Assembly (NCBI GenBank): GCA_018816865.1
Contig: JAHIUW010000013.1
Span: 1-63,982, forward strand
Length of the DNA: 63,982 bases
From: Pseudomonadota bacterium
GTDB taxonomy: Bacteria > Desulfobacterota > Desulfovibrionia > Desulfovibrionales > Desulfovibrionaceae
Direction: 5' to 3'
Position numbers and translations under genes: made by a program. This document shows, one piece after another, positions 42,832 to 51,405 of this stretch. How positions within the stretch are numbered: the stretch's first letter is position 1; every line of letters begins with the position of its first letter. A model generated the notes under the pieces. The model was not told where the DNA came from. It worked only from the letters and a program-made list of their open reading frames with translations, and searched no databases.

Positions 42832-43434
42832 ATGAGCAACCAGGTCCAAGGCACACGCGAGCGGATAATCGAGGTCGGCGCTCGGATCATCCATCACAAT
42901 GGCTTCAACAACACCGGGATCAAGGAGATCCTGGACGCCGCCGAGGTTCCCAAGGGGTCCTTCTATTTCTATTTCAAGAACAAGGAAGACTTCGGTCTTC
43001 AGGTTGTGGACTATTATGTAGTGTATTTCGGGCGAATGGCCATGGGGATTCTTGACGAGACCGACGGCCCGCCTCTGGTGCGGTTCAGATTGCTTCATGA
43101 AAAGTTTAGAGATTTCTATCAGGCTCAGGAATGCTCACTGGGATGTCCCGTGGGCAACTTGGCCCAAGAGATGGGCGATCTGAACCCGGCCTTTCGCAAG
43201 CGCTTGTCGCGCGCCATTGACGGCATGGCCAGTATGTATTGCTCCGTGCTGACGGAGGCACAGCAGGCCGGAGACATTGATCCCGCCTTGGATGTGCGCG
43301 AGGTGTCCTATTTCCTTGTGTCCAGTTGGCACGGGGCTTTGGCGCGTATGAAGGTGACCAAGGACATCGAACCGCTGGACTTGTTCATACGCATGGCCTT
43401 TGAGCGGGTGCTGGGCGTTTCGGTTCCGGAGTAG
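42832..43434 (+). CDS. TetR-family transcriptional regulator
   Basis: A 200-residue repressor. The N-terminal HTH (NNTGIKEILDAAEVPKGSFYFYFKNKEDF, residues 25-53) is canonical, and the C-terminal ligand domain contains CSLGCPVGNLAQEM, a segment shared with NemR/AcuR-like regulators of reactive electrophiles, where the Cys can be the sensor. ATG 42832 is best spaced from AGGAG; ATG 42829 is adjacent. Identical palindromes lie upstream of this gene and of the following AhpD-like gene, so it most likely represses both and is released by an electrophile or oxidant. The ligand is inference. Confidence 0.9.
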   Translation: MSNQVQGTRERIIEVGARIIHHNGFNNTGIKEILDAAEVPKGSFYFYFKNKEDFGLQVVDYYVVYFGRMAMGILDETDGPPLVRFRLLHEKFRDFYQAQECSLGCPVGNLAQEMGDLNPAFRKRLSRAIDGMASMYCSVLTEAQQAGDIDPALDVREVSYFLVSSWHGALARMKVTKDIEPLDLFIRMAFERVLGVSVPE

Positions 43435-43471
43435 GGCAGGGGGCTTAACCATATTTTTTTTGGGGCAATAG

Positions 43472-43486
43472 TAGACGACCGGTCTA
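43472..43486. promoter_or_regulatory. TetR-type operator, copy 2
   Basis: TAGACGACCGGTCTA again, 30 bases before the AhpD-like start codon and immediately followed by TTAGTAAC. Identical to copy 1 over 15 bases and the following TT. Confidence 0.85.
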
Positions 43487-43516
43487 TTAGTAACCATAAG
43501 CAGAGAGGTGAAAGAG

Positions 43517-44032
43517 ATGTTTGTGATCAAACACGTGTCCCCCGAGCAAGCCACTGGAACTGTAGCCGAGGTCTATAACCTTTTTCCCAAAGACATCGGC
43601 GTTCCCGTGCCACTCCAGTTGCTGAGCGCCAGCCCAGGAATTTTGGAGCTTCAGGCCGGGTTTACCCGCTATTACAAGAACCATCAGTCCCTTGGTTTCC
43701 CTTTGTTGTCCGTCCTGCGATATCTGGTGGCGAGCCGTGAAGGCTATGACTACTGCATCGAATTCAATGGTGGAATGCTTGCGCGCCATGGCCTGAGCGA
43801 GGATGAATTGCAGGCCATCACCGAGGACCCCGCCAAGGTGCCTTTGGACCCCAAAGATGTCGCCATGCTGGAATTCGTGAGCAAGTCTTTGGACTACCCC
43901 TTGGACATTGGGAGAGCGGATGTGCAAATTCTCAAGGATTACGGGTGGTCCGAAAGCGACGCGCTGGATGCGCTGATTCATGCCAGCTTGATGTTTGCCT
44001 TTGGGGCCGCATTCAGGGCATTTTCCGAATAG
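43517..44032 (+). CDS. AhpD-like (carboxymuconolactone decarboxylase fold) protein
   Basis: A 171-residue all-helical protein. The fold is suggested by GILELQAGFTRYYKNHQSLGFPLLSVLRYLVASREGYDYCIEFNGGML and by LDALIHASLMFAFGAAF, both typical of AhpD-like/CMD proteins. The usual redox pair CxxC is missing: only the Cys of YDYCIEFN is kept, so it is not a standard alkylhydroperoxidase. ATG 43517 with GAGGT 7 nt upstream is preferred to GTG 43508. Its own copy of the TetR operator shows that it is the regulated target, probably in a detoxification role. Confidence 0.75.
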   Translation: MFVIKHVSPEQATGTVAEVYNLFPKDIGVPVPLQLLSASPGILELQAGFTRYYKNHQSLGFPLLSVLRYLVASREGYDYCIEFNGGMLARHGLSEDELQAITEDPAKVPLDPKDVAMLEFVSKSLDYPLDIGRADVQILKDYGWSESDALDALIHASLMFAFGAAFRAFSE

Positions 44033-44405
44033 TCCCTCCTTACTCGGCGGGATTTGCTTGTGTCTCTGGCTGGGAGACCGTCGTAACCCCGACACCCTGT
44101 GTTTCTCTGCCCATGTGGGCGCCCCCCTGGATCGTCACGGCCCCCTTGGCTTACGGCGTAAATAGCGTTGTCCCGGTCATTTGGCGTCTATTTTGCAATA
44201 ACAGGATCGGAATGGTCCTGTTGCCAAGGGCACTGGGCCGGGTTACAGATGGTGTTGACGAGGTGCTAACTCCCGCATGGCGCTGGAATTAGCGGGTGGC
44301 GCGTCGAGGGACATTTGGTTTCGCAGCCGTTTGTGGCTTCGATAATCCAACCCGAAGCGGCAGAAACTGCCGCAAGGGCGTTGAATTGCGCAGGAAGGCG
44401 GATCC
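44033..44405. other. Intergenic region upstream of fliM
   Basis: A 373-base gap with no convincing ORF. CGATAATCC near 44341 resembles a flagellar sigma-28 -10 box, but no TAAA box lies at the right distance, so I do not call a promoter. Confidence 0.4.
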
Positions 44406-45386
44406 ATGAGCAAGATTCTCGATCAGGACGAAGTTGATGCGTTGCTTCGCGGCCTCTCCGGGGGTGAGATAGAAGCAGAGGCAGACATTCCGGAGGATGA
44501 CTCCGGGGTTGTCTCCTTTGACCTGGCCAATCAGGACCGCATTATCCGCGGTCGGATGCCGGTCCTTGAGATCGTCAACGACCGTTTCGCTCGCCTGTGT
44601 ACCAACGCCCTGGCCAACGCCATGCGCAAGCGCGTTGACCTGAACCCGATCTCCATCGACATGTCCAAATTCGGGGACTTCATGCGTTCCCTGCCCGTGC
44701 CGACCTCCATCAATATCTTCAAGATGGACCCCCTGCGCGGCAATGCGCTGCTGGTGGTGGACTCGCGCCTAGTTTTTGCCCTGGTGGAAAATTTCTTTGG
44801 CGGCGCGGGCAGTCAGCCCAAGGTCGAGGGTCGGGATTTCACGCCCATCGAGCAGGCCATCGTGGACCGCGTGGTCAAGATCGCCCTGTCGAACATGGCC
44901 GATGCCTGGCGTCCCGTGCACGAGGTGCACATCGAGTTGACCCGTTCCGAGATCAACCCTCAGTTCGCGGCCATTGTCCCGCCTTCGGACGTGGTCATTG
45001 TCGTGACCTTCGAGGTGGAACTGGAAAACGCCATCGGCACGCTCATCGTCTGTCTGCCTTACGCCACCCTGGAGCCCATCCGATCCAAGCTGCACGCCTC
45101 CTTCCAGTCCGAACGCCTGGAAGTGGACCACGCCTGGATCGCCAGGTTCAAGGAACGTCTGCTGGAGACCCCGGTGGAACTGGTCATCGAGTTGGGCCAG
45201 ACCCATATCACCGGACGCCAGCTCCTGAATCTGGAGATTGGCGATATCCTGCTCCTGGACACCGACACCGAGGAACTCCTGGAGGCCGAGGTGGAAGGCG
45301 TCAAGAAGTTCTACGGCCTGCCCGGCACGGTCAAGGGCAGCAAGGCCTTCCAGGTCGTGCGCGAGGAAGAGCCTCGTTACACGTAG
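44406..45386 (+). CDS. fliM: Flagellar motor switch protein FliM
   Basis: The 326-residue C-ring protein has the N-terminal CheY-P binding segment ILDQDEVDALLRGL, a CheC-like middle domain (about 45-230; FARLCTNALANAMRKRVDL, FGGAGSQP) and a C-terminal SpoA domain (about 250-318; VELVIELGQTHITGRQLLNLEIGDILLL). It sets rotation direction together with FliG and FliN. It is not next to other fli genes here, but motAB are 3.7 kb upstream. A short GC hairpin follows. Confidence 0.96.
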   Translation: MSKILDQDEVDALLRGLSGGEIEAEADIPEDDSGVVSFDLANQDRIIRGRMPVLEIVNDRFARLCTNALANAMRKRVDLNPISIDMSKFGDFMRSLPVPTSINIFKMDPLRGNALLVVDSRLVFALVENFFGGAGSQPKVEGRDFTPIEQAIVDRVVKIALSNMADAWRPVHEVHIELTRSEINPQFAAIVPPSDVVIVVTFEVELENAIGTLIVCLPYATLEPIRSKLHASFQSERLEVDHAWIARFKERLLETPVELVIELGQTHITGRQLLNLEIGDILLLDTDTEELLEAEVEGVKKFYGLPGTVKGSKAFQVVREEEPRYT

Positions 45387-45404
45387 GGTGGCGAACGTCC
45401 CCTT

Positions 45405-45424
45405 GCCGCGATTCGCGCGGCTTT
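45405..45424 (+). terminator. Possible weak terminator after fliM
   Basis: GCCGCG (45405-45410) and CGCGGC (45416-45421) enclose ATTCG and are followed by only three T. The remaining bases up to 45770 hold no gene I can support, only the upstream extension of the next frame. Confidence 0.4.
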
Positions 45425-45770
45425 GATCCCGCATCTCTGCTTCAGGCTGCATCGACATGGCGCTGCCATGCCTGCTTCGCCTCCATTGATCTGCGAAATC
45501 ACGCACGCGCTCATTGTCGCGGACGGTGACCCTCGACACCCTTGGAAAGGCATGGAAGGGCAAGACCCATCGCTGCTGTTTCCTTCCTCGACAGGAATTA
45601 ATCCGCTTGCCCTCGCTGCGGCGGGGGCTCGGTTCATGGCCCTGGGGGCAATGCTGCTCCCTCTCATCCCCCTTTTCCTTCTCTGTGAAATCACGCGCAC
45701 TCTGAGAGACGCAACGAGTGATGATCGCTCCCCTTTCCATTCCCTGCACACTGTGGCAAGAGTGTTAGAT

Positions 45771-46937
45771 ATGAATCTCTTGCGACTGCTGATTTGTCTT
45801 GGCTGGTTCATGGCGCTGGGCATGGTCTCGCCGGCTGCTGCGCAGATGGATGCACCGCCCTCGGGCGGGGTCTCCGGGCAGGTGGATTGCGGGGGCGATT
45901 TGCCACCGGCGGATCGCATGCACTGTGAGAACGTGCAACTGGACGCCGCGGACAAAGCCCTGAACCGGGTCTATCAGGCCTTGATGGAGGTCCTGGACAA
46001 GGACGCCAAGGCCATGCTCTTGGACGGGCAACGGGGTTGGCTCAAGTATCGCGAAAGAAATTTCGAGCTGTTCTCGTCTGCGGCCTCGACCAATGGACAG
46101 CAGGGCATGGCCGAGCAACTCCATTTCCTGCGGGGGTTGACCGTGGCCCGCGTCCGGGAGTTGGAAAATCTCTACCGCCTGTTTCAGCAAAGCGGCCTGC
46201 TCAGGGTCCCCTCCAATGTCATGCCTCGTAGAAACAGCACAGAAGACGAGGCCGAGATTTCCGGTAACGATGTCTTGCCTGGTGCTTTCGCCGATTCCTC
46301 TGAGGCCCGGGGCTCCGAGGTGGCAAGGAGTCCGGAGACTCCCGCCCTGGTCGGTGGTTCCGTAGCTCCCCCCCAGGTTGGTGGAACAGTGGAGCCGGTT
46401 GGGCTTGGCGATTCCTTGGCCTCAGATGCTGTTGCATCTGCCCCGGATGTTTCGCCGCCGTCCGCTCCAAGTGATGGGGCGGCTGGCGAATCGCCCCTCC
46501 CGCTCGATCCGGGGCTGTTGGAGAGCGCTGAGCAGGCGGGCGCCAGGACCGAGATCAAGAGCCAGGACGGGCTTCATATGCTGCTGGGCAGGCATCCCCT
46601 GCGTCTGCAATGGCTGTCCGGCGAACGCACCGGTGAGGCCGTGATCGAAAATCGCGACGGGGTCTTATGGCTGTCCGGCGCCCAGGGTGTGCAAGGCAAT
46701 CAACTGCTCATCAAGGGCCGCATCTCCACGGTGCGCGAGGATAATTTCACCTTCCATGGCACCGTGGCAACGACCCTCGGATTTTTGAACGATGGCCAGC
46801 CCTGTGTGCGCAAGGGCCGGATGTGGTTCGTCCGCAAGGACGGGCGCCCTTTCTGGCGCTTACAGTCCATTACCAGCCCCTGTAGCGGGGTCAGCGACTA
46901 CATCGACATCTACGTTGACCATCCTGAACAGCGCTAG
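45771..46937 (+). CDS. Exported LprI-domain (DUF1311-like) protein
   Basis: From ATG 45771 the 388-residue product has a signal peptide (LLICLGWFMALGMVSPAAA). Residues 35-120 form an LprI/DUF1311-like domain, with CGGDLPPADRMHCENVQLDAADKALNRVYQALM and QRGWLKYRERNFEL, known from lysozyme-inhibitor-like periplasmic proteins. Residues 145-250 are a Pro/Ser/Ala-rich linker. The C-terminal domain (about 255-385), with a Cys pair at PCVRKG and SPCSGV, is not recognised. The frame is open back to 45423, but that part lacks a ribosome site and would precede the signal peptide. It appears monocistronic. Confidence 0.75.
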   Translation: MNLLRLLICLGWFMALGMVSPAAAQMDAPPSGGVSGQVDCGGDLPPADRMHCENVQLDAADKALNRVYQALMEVLDKDAKAMLLDGQRGWLKYRERNFELFSSAASTNGQQGMAEQLHFLRGLTVARVRELENLYRLFQQSGLLRVPSNVMPRRNSTEDEAEISGNDVLPGAFADSSEARGSEVARSPETPALVGGSVAPPQVGGTVEPVGLGDSLASDAVASAPDVSPPSAPSDGAAGESPLPLDPGLLESAEQAGARTEIKSQDGLHMLLGRHPLRLQWLSGERTGEAVIENRDGVLWLSGAQGVQGNQLLIKGRISTVREDNFTFHGTVATTLGFLNDGQPCVRKGRMWFVRKDGRPFWRLQSITSPCSGVSDYIDIYVDHPEQR

Positions 46938-46987
46938 GGCCACTGTCTGGTGGCCTGGGGCGTTGGCCCTTCGGGAAGGGGAAGTTG

Positions 46988-47017
46988 TTGACATGAAATG
47001 CAACTGAGTTGCATTAT
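46988..47017 (+). promoter_or_regulatory. znu promoter with Zur-type operator
   Basis: TTGACA (46988-46993) and CATTAT (47012-47017) are 18 bases apart. Between and across them lies the perfect palindrome AATGCAACT-G-AGTTGCATT (46997-47015). Its position would block RNA polymerase when a Zur dimer binds with zinc. The Zur gene is the last of the operon. Confidence 0.8.
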
Positions 47018-47050
47018 TTACTGCCTTCAATGGAGGCAGGAGAGACCCCA

Positions 47051-48073
47051 ATGAGAACAATCCTCTGTGTGATCATGCTGCTGCTTGCCTGTGTCCCGGC
47101 CCGGGCGGCGGGGCTGCGTGTGCTGGTGTCCATCCCCCCTGCGGCCTGGTTCGTACGGCAGGTGGCTGGTGACCTGGCCGAGGTGCAGGTCATGATTCCC
47201 GTCGGGGCCAGCCCTCATGCATACGAACCCAAGCCCAGCCAGATGGTCGCCGTTGGGCAGGCCGATCTGTATCTGGCCATCGGCGTTGAATTCGAAGAGA
47301 CTTGGCTACCGAAACTTCTGGGGGTGAACCCAGAGATGCAGGTGGTCCATCTGGACGAAGGCATTGCCAAGCTGTCCATGGCCGAGCACGGACACGACGG
47401 TTACGCCGAGAAGGCTGCTTCCCATCAGCAAGGGCAGCGCCAGGGACGAGAGTCCGCGCATGGGTCCGGACAAGGACACGGTGCCATTGCGGCCGTAGCG
47501 CATGGCGAGGGCCAAGGTGACAACGCGGCTCAAGCCCTGCACGGCAGCCCGGAGGGCGCGTCGCCTCATGAGCCTCACGGCCTGGACCCGCATGTCTGGC
47601 TGTCCCCCGCGTTGGCGGCCACCCTTGTGGGCAACGCGAACCGCGCCCTGGCCCAGGCCGATCCGCAGCACGCTGCCCAATACGAAGCCAACGCGCGCCA
47701 GACCCTGGCCCGGATCACGGCCCTGCGCAGTGAACTCGCACCATTGTTCAAGGATCTGCCGTTGCGGCGGTTTCTGGTCTTTCACCCTTCGTGGGGCTAT
47801 TTCGCCCACGAGTTCGGTCTGGAGCAGATGCCCATCGAGGTCCAGGGGCGCGAGCCCAGCCCCCGCGAATTGCACGACCTGGTGCGCGGAGCAAAGGCGC
47901 ATGGCGTCCGGGCCGTGTTCGTGCAGCCGCAGATGTCGCGTCGCACCGCGCAGGTCGTGGCCGATGAACTGGGCGGGCATGTGGTCCTGGCCGATCCTCT
48001 GGCTGGAGATTGGGAGGCCAATCTGCGCCGTGTGGCCCTGGAACTGGCAGCGGCCATGAAGGAGGAGCACTGA
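47051..48073 (+). CDS. znuA: Zinc ABC transporter substrate-binding protein ZnuA
   Basis: The 340-residue periplasmic protein has a signal peptide (residues 1-19). The cluster A-I fold shows GASPHAYEPKPSQM (His 56), a His-rich charged loop (about 113-176, with HGHD, HGSGQGHG, HEPHGLD), and HVWLSP (His 181) plus a later FHPSWGYFAHEFGL. The His-rich loop is diagnostic for zinc rather than manganese. I chose ATG 47051, with AGGAGAG 7 nt upstream; the frame from 47009 would overlap the operator. It is the first of znuA-znuC-znuB-zur. Confidence 0.93.
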   Translation: MRTILCVIMLLLACVPARAAGLRVLVSIPPAAWFVRQVAGDLAEVQVMIPVGASPHAYEPKPSQMVAVGQADLYLAIGVEFEETWLPKLLGVNPEMQVVHLDEGIAKLSMAEHGHDGYAEKAASHQQGQRQGRESAHGSGQGHGAIAAVAHGEGQGDNAAQALHGSPEGASPHEPHGLDPHVWLSPALAATLVGNANRALAQADPQHAAQYEANARQTLARITALRSELAPLFKDLPLRRFLVFHPSWGYFAHEFGLEQMPIEVQGREPSPRELHDLVRGAKAHGVRAVFVQPQMSRRTAQVVADELGGHVVLADPLAGDWEANLRRVALELAAAMKEEH

Positions 48074-48074
48074 G

Positions 48075-48914
48075 ATGTCTGAACCGGTCATTGAGGTCAG
48101 AGACCTCGACTTCGGCTACGAGGGCGGCCCGGACATCCTGCAAGGCGCGCATCTGACGGTCATGCGCGGTGATTATGTCGCCGTGCTGGGCCCCAACGGC
48201 GGTGGCAAGAGCACACTCCTCAAGCTGTTGCTTGGGCTCCTGGAGCCCGATGCCGGAACTGTCCGCGTCCTGGGTGGGCCTCCGGCCCGGGTCACCGACA
48301 AGTTGGGCTACATGCCGCAGTACAGCGGCATGGGCCGTGAGCTTCCGGCCCGGGTCATCGACATTGCGCTCATGGGGCTCCTGGGGGGGACCGGGAAAGG
48401 GTTTCACTGGACCCGGGACGAGCACAAACGCGCCGAGCGCGCCCTGGACAGGGTCGGGGTGCTGCACTTGAAGGACCGCCGCATCTCTGGCCTGTCCGGC
48501 GGGCAGCGGCAGCGGGCGTTCATCGCCCGGGCCCTGGTCTCGGACCCGCAGATCCTTTTTTTGGATGAACCTACGGCCAGTGTGGATGCCGAGGGCCGTT
48601 GCGCCTTGCTGGAACTGCTGGTCGAGCTGAACCGCGAGATGAGCATCATCTACGTCAGCCATGACCTGTCCGTGGTGGCCAGCGGCGCGCATTCCGTGGC
48701 CTGCGTCAATGGCAGCGTACATTTTCATCCCCGGCCGGAGATCACCCGCGAGATGTTGACCATGATGTACGGCGACAAGCACACCTGCCCGGTGGAGGTC
48801 TTCACCCACGGGGACGTGCCGCATCGTGTGGTGCCGCACCACGGAGCCCCTGGCTGCTGTCCAGACCGTGAAGGGCCTGGGCCCGAATCCGGGGGAGGTT
48901 CTGATCATGATTGA
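48075..48914 (+). CDS. znuC: Zinc ABC transporter ATPase ZnuC
   Basis: A 279-residue ATPase with Walker A GPNGGGKSTL (near residue 38), the signature LSGGQRQR, Walker B LFLDEPTASVD and the switch His in YVSHDLSVV. It drives uptake through ZnuB. The C-terminal 45 residues are an unusual tail rich in His, Cys and Pro (FTHGDVPHRVVPHHGAPGCC), which could bind zinc. The gene starts 1 base after znuA and overlaps znuB by 8 bases. Confidence 0.94.
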   Translation: MSEPVIEVRDLDFGYEGGPDILQGAHLTVMRGDYVAVLGPNGGGKSTLLKLLLGLLEPDAGTVRVLGGPPARVTDKLGYMPQYSGMGRELPARVIDIALMGLLGGTGKGFHWTRDEHKRAERALDRVGVLHLKDRRISGLSGGQRQRAFIARALVSDPQILFLDEPTASVDAEGRCALLELLVELNREMSIIYVSHDLSVVASGAHSVACVNGSVHFHPRPEITREMLTMMYGDKHTCPVEVFTHGDVPHRVVPHHGAPGCCPDREGPGPESGGGSDHD

Positions 48915-49728
48915 GGTCTTGTCCTACGAATTCATGCGCAACGCCCTGTATGCCGGGTTGCTGGCTAGTCTGGCCTGCGGGGTCATCGGCACCCTGGTGG
49001 TGGTCAACCGCATCGTGTTTCTGGCCGGGGCCGTGGCCCATGCCGCCTATGGCGGGGTGGGGCTGGCCTATTTCATGGGCTGGCCGGTGCTGCCCTGCAC
49101 CATGGGCTTCTCCGTGGCCGCAGGTGGGCTCCTGGCCGGTGCCACGGTCCGGGGCATGGACAGGGCAGACCGCTTCATCGGTGCGCTGTGGGCCGGGGGC
49201 ATGGCCCTGGGAATCCTGCTGCTCGACTTCACGCCCGGCTACAACGTGGACCTGATGAGTTTCCTGTTCGGCAGCATCATGGCCGTGCCGCGTGCGGATA
49301 TCTGGATGATGCTGGCTCTTGACGTGGTGATTGTGGCGCTTGTCATGTATTTTTATAAGGATTTCATGGCGTTGTCCTTTGACCGCGAATTTGCTGCCAC
49401 CCGCGGCACTCCGGTCCTGTTGCTGCACTTTCTGATGCTGGCCATGGTCGGGGCCTCGGTGGTGATGATTATCCGTGTGGTGGGGCTGATCCTGGTCATC
49501 GCGCTGTTGACCATCCCCCCGGGCATTGCGCTGCCCAGGGCCCGAACCCTGGGGGGGATGATGGCCCTGTCCACTGTGCTGGCCGCGCTGTTCTGCATGG
49601 CCGGTCTGGCCTTGTCCTATGCACTGAACCTGACCTCGGGCGCGGCCATCATCGGTGTGGCCGTCGTGGTCCAGGCCCTGGACGCCGCCTGGCGCAAGGT
49701 TTTCCACCGCAGGGAGAGTGGGGCATGA
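48907..49728 (+). CDS. znuB: Zinc ABC transporter permease ZnuB
   Basis: This 273-residue permease has about eight membrane helices of the ABC-3 family (ALYAGLLASLACGVIGTLVVV, IVFLAGAVAHAAYGGVGLAYFMGW, VVGLILVIALLTIPPGIAL). The start ATG lies inside the last codons of znuC and has GGGAGG upstream; the longer frame from 48826 is within znuC. It ends with an ATGA overlap with zur. Confidence 0.94.
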   Translation: MIEVLSYEFMRNALYAGLLASLACGVIGTLVVVNRIVFLAGAVAHAAYGGVGLAYFMGWPVLPCTMGFSVAAGGLLAGATVRGMDRADRFIGALWAGGMALGILLLDFTPGYNVDLMSFLFGSIMAVPRADIWMMLALDVVIVALVMYFYKDFMALSFDREFAATRGTPVLLLHFLMLAMVGASVVMIIRVVGLILVIALLTIPPGIALPRARTLGGMMALSTVLAALFCMAGLALSYALNLTSGAAIIGVAVVVQALDAAWRKVFHRRESGA

Positions 49729-50174
49729 GCAGTGAACGCCAACTGCGTGAGGCCGGGCTTCGGGCCACGCCCATCCGTGTTCGAGTCCTGGACGTCATCA
49801 CGGACGCGCCCGGTGCGTTGATCCCGGCGGAGATCCTGGGGTTGGTGCAGGAAGGAGGCGATGCGGACAGGGTGAGTGTGTACCGCGCCCTGGACGTGCT
49901 GGTGGGGCGCAGCCTCGTGGTGCGGACCTCGGGTCCTGATCGGACCTATCGCTATTGTTCCGGGGGTGCCGGTGCGGGTGTGCACAGCCATTTTTACTGC
50001 ACCCGCTGCGGGACCATGCGCTGCCTTGCGCCCGGGGCGGTGTCTCTGGATGCAACCCTGCTGCCCGAGGATGCGACCATCGGGCGCATCGAGGTGCGCC
50101 TGGAAGGAGTCTGTGGCGAGTGTGGTCCTGGGAAATCGTTGAGTGGAGGGCTTGGTGCGTGCGCTACAGGGTGA
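49725..50174 (+). CDS. zur: Fur-family zinc uptake regulator Zur
   Basis: A 149-residue Fur-family regulator. The winged-helix recognition part is DRVSVYRALDVLVGRSLVVR (residues 47-66), and the C-terminal dimer domain has HSHFYCTRCG and CGECG, the structural Zn(Cys)4 site. Its place as the last gene of znuACB, and the palindrome in the operon promoter, point to Zur rather than Fur or PerR. The 3' end overlaps the converging REC-kinase gene by 11 bases. Confidence 0.9.
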   Translation: MSSERQLREAGLRATPIRVRVLDVITDAPGALIPAEILGLVQEGGDADRVSVYRALDVLVGRSLVVRTSGPDRTYRYCSGGAGAGVHSHFYCTRCGTMRCLAPGAVSLDATLLPEDATIGRIEVRLEGVCGECGPGKSLSGGLGACATG

Positions 50175-51291
50175 AGCGGATGGTGAAGGCCGTACCGTCA
50201 GTGAAATCTTCCTGAATTTCGCCGCGTAGTTGCCCCACGAGGTTGACCACCAGCTGCATGCCCAGGGTCTCGGTCTTGCGGAAGTCGAGATCCTTGGGGA
50301 ATCCCGACCCGTTGTCGCTGACCTTGAGTTCGATGCTCTCCCCCTCCCTGCGCAGGTTGATGGAGATGACCCCGCTGTCGCGGCCCTTGAAGGCGTGTTT
50401 CATGGCGTTGGTCAGCAGTTCGTTGACCAGCAGGCTGCATGGAATGGCCGAATCCACGGGGAGGTAGATCTGCTCCAAGTCCAGGTCCAGACGGACCTTG
50501 CGGCTTTCCTCGCGGTAGGTCTGCATCATGGTCTTGGTGATGGTCATCAGGTAGCTCTTGTAGTCGATGCGCGCCAGGTCGTCTGACTGGTATAGCTTTT
50601 CGTGCACCAGGGCCATGGACCGGACCCGGTCGCGGCTTTGCATGAACAACTCGCGGGTCTCGGGGTCCTTGATCTGCTGGGATTGCAGATAGAGCAGGCT
50701 GGAGATGATTTGTAGGTTGTTCTTGACCCGGTGATGGATTTCCTTGAGCAGGACCTCCTTTTCCTCCAGGGACGTCCTGATCTGTTCCTGGGCGGCCTGT
50801 CGTTCGACGATTTCCTGCTCCAGCTTGCGGTTGGCTTCCAGCAGTTCGGACGTCCGCCGGGTGACCTCCCCTTCCAGATGGGCCTGATAATGGTCGCGCT
50901 GCCTGAGCAGGTCGGCGCGTTCCAGGGCCTTGACCACGGCATGCTCCAGGACGGCCATGTCCTGGATGGGCTTGGTCACGTAATCCCAGGCTCCCTGACG
51001 AAGGGCCTCGATGGCATCCTGAATCGCCCCGGTCCCGGAGACCACGATGATGGGGGTCAGTGGGCGTTCGCGGGTGACCGTGGCCAGAACATCCAGACCG
51101 TCCACTTCGGGCATGCGCAGGTCCACCAGCACCAGGTCCGGTTTTGAATCCCGGAACACCTCCAGCCCCACGCGTCCATTTTCCGCTTGGATAACGGTGT
51201 AGCCGCTGTCCTCCAGGTAGGCCTCGATGCTTTCGCGGATGACTTCCTCGTCGTCGATGGAGAGGATGGTGATGCCCTTGCCCTGGTCCAT
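50164..51291 (-). CDS. Receiver-histidine kinase fusion (HisKA_2 type)
   Basis: The 375-residue protein starts with an intact receiver domain (residues 8-122; DDEE, VDLRMPEVDG, VVSGTG, VTKPIQ). A coiled coil (about 125-180) leads to a HisKA_2 dimerisation domain with phospho-His in LKEIHHRVKNNLQIISSLL, then an HATPase_c domain (VNELLTNAMKHAF, DNGSGFP, LGMQLV). This is the order seen in cytoplasmic two-component relays where a receiver controls a kinase of the HWE/HisKA_2 kind. No membrane segment. The downstream partner is unknown. Its 3' end overlaps zur on the other strand. Confidence 0.92.
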   Translation of the reverse strand: MDQGKGITILSIDDEEVIRESIEAYLEDSGYTVIQAENGRVGLEVFRDSKPDLVLVDLRMPEVDGLDVLATVTRERPLTPIIVVSGTGAIQDAIEALRQGAWDYVTKPIQDMAVLEHAVVKALERADLLRQRDHYQAHLEGEVTRRTSELLEANRKLEQEIVERQAAQEQIRTSLEEKEVLLKEIHHRVKNNLQIISSLLYLQSQQIKDPETRELFMQSRDRVRSMALVHEKLYQSDDLARIDYKSYLMTITKTMMQTYREESRKVRLDLDLEQIYLPVDSAIPCSLLVNELLTNAMKHAFKGRDSGVISINLRREGESIELKVSDNGSGFPKDLDFRKTETLGMQLVVNLVGQLRGEIQEDFTDGTAFTIRFTL

Positions 51292-51405
51292 GGATGCTGC
51301 TGGCCTTGGGTGAAGTGTCTGTGTGTCGCTGGCGGGCGAGAAGAATGCTGTCTGACGCTGAATAGTGGGTTATACTAGATCAATTCACTTAGAGAGGTCA
51401 AATTA

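Noticed and set aside
44330-44350. Sigma-28 promoter before fliM
   Set aside because: Only the -10 half resembles the consensus.
45423-45770. N-terminal extension of the LprI-like frame
   Set aside because: No ribosome site, and a proper signal peptide begins only at 45771.
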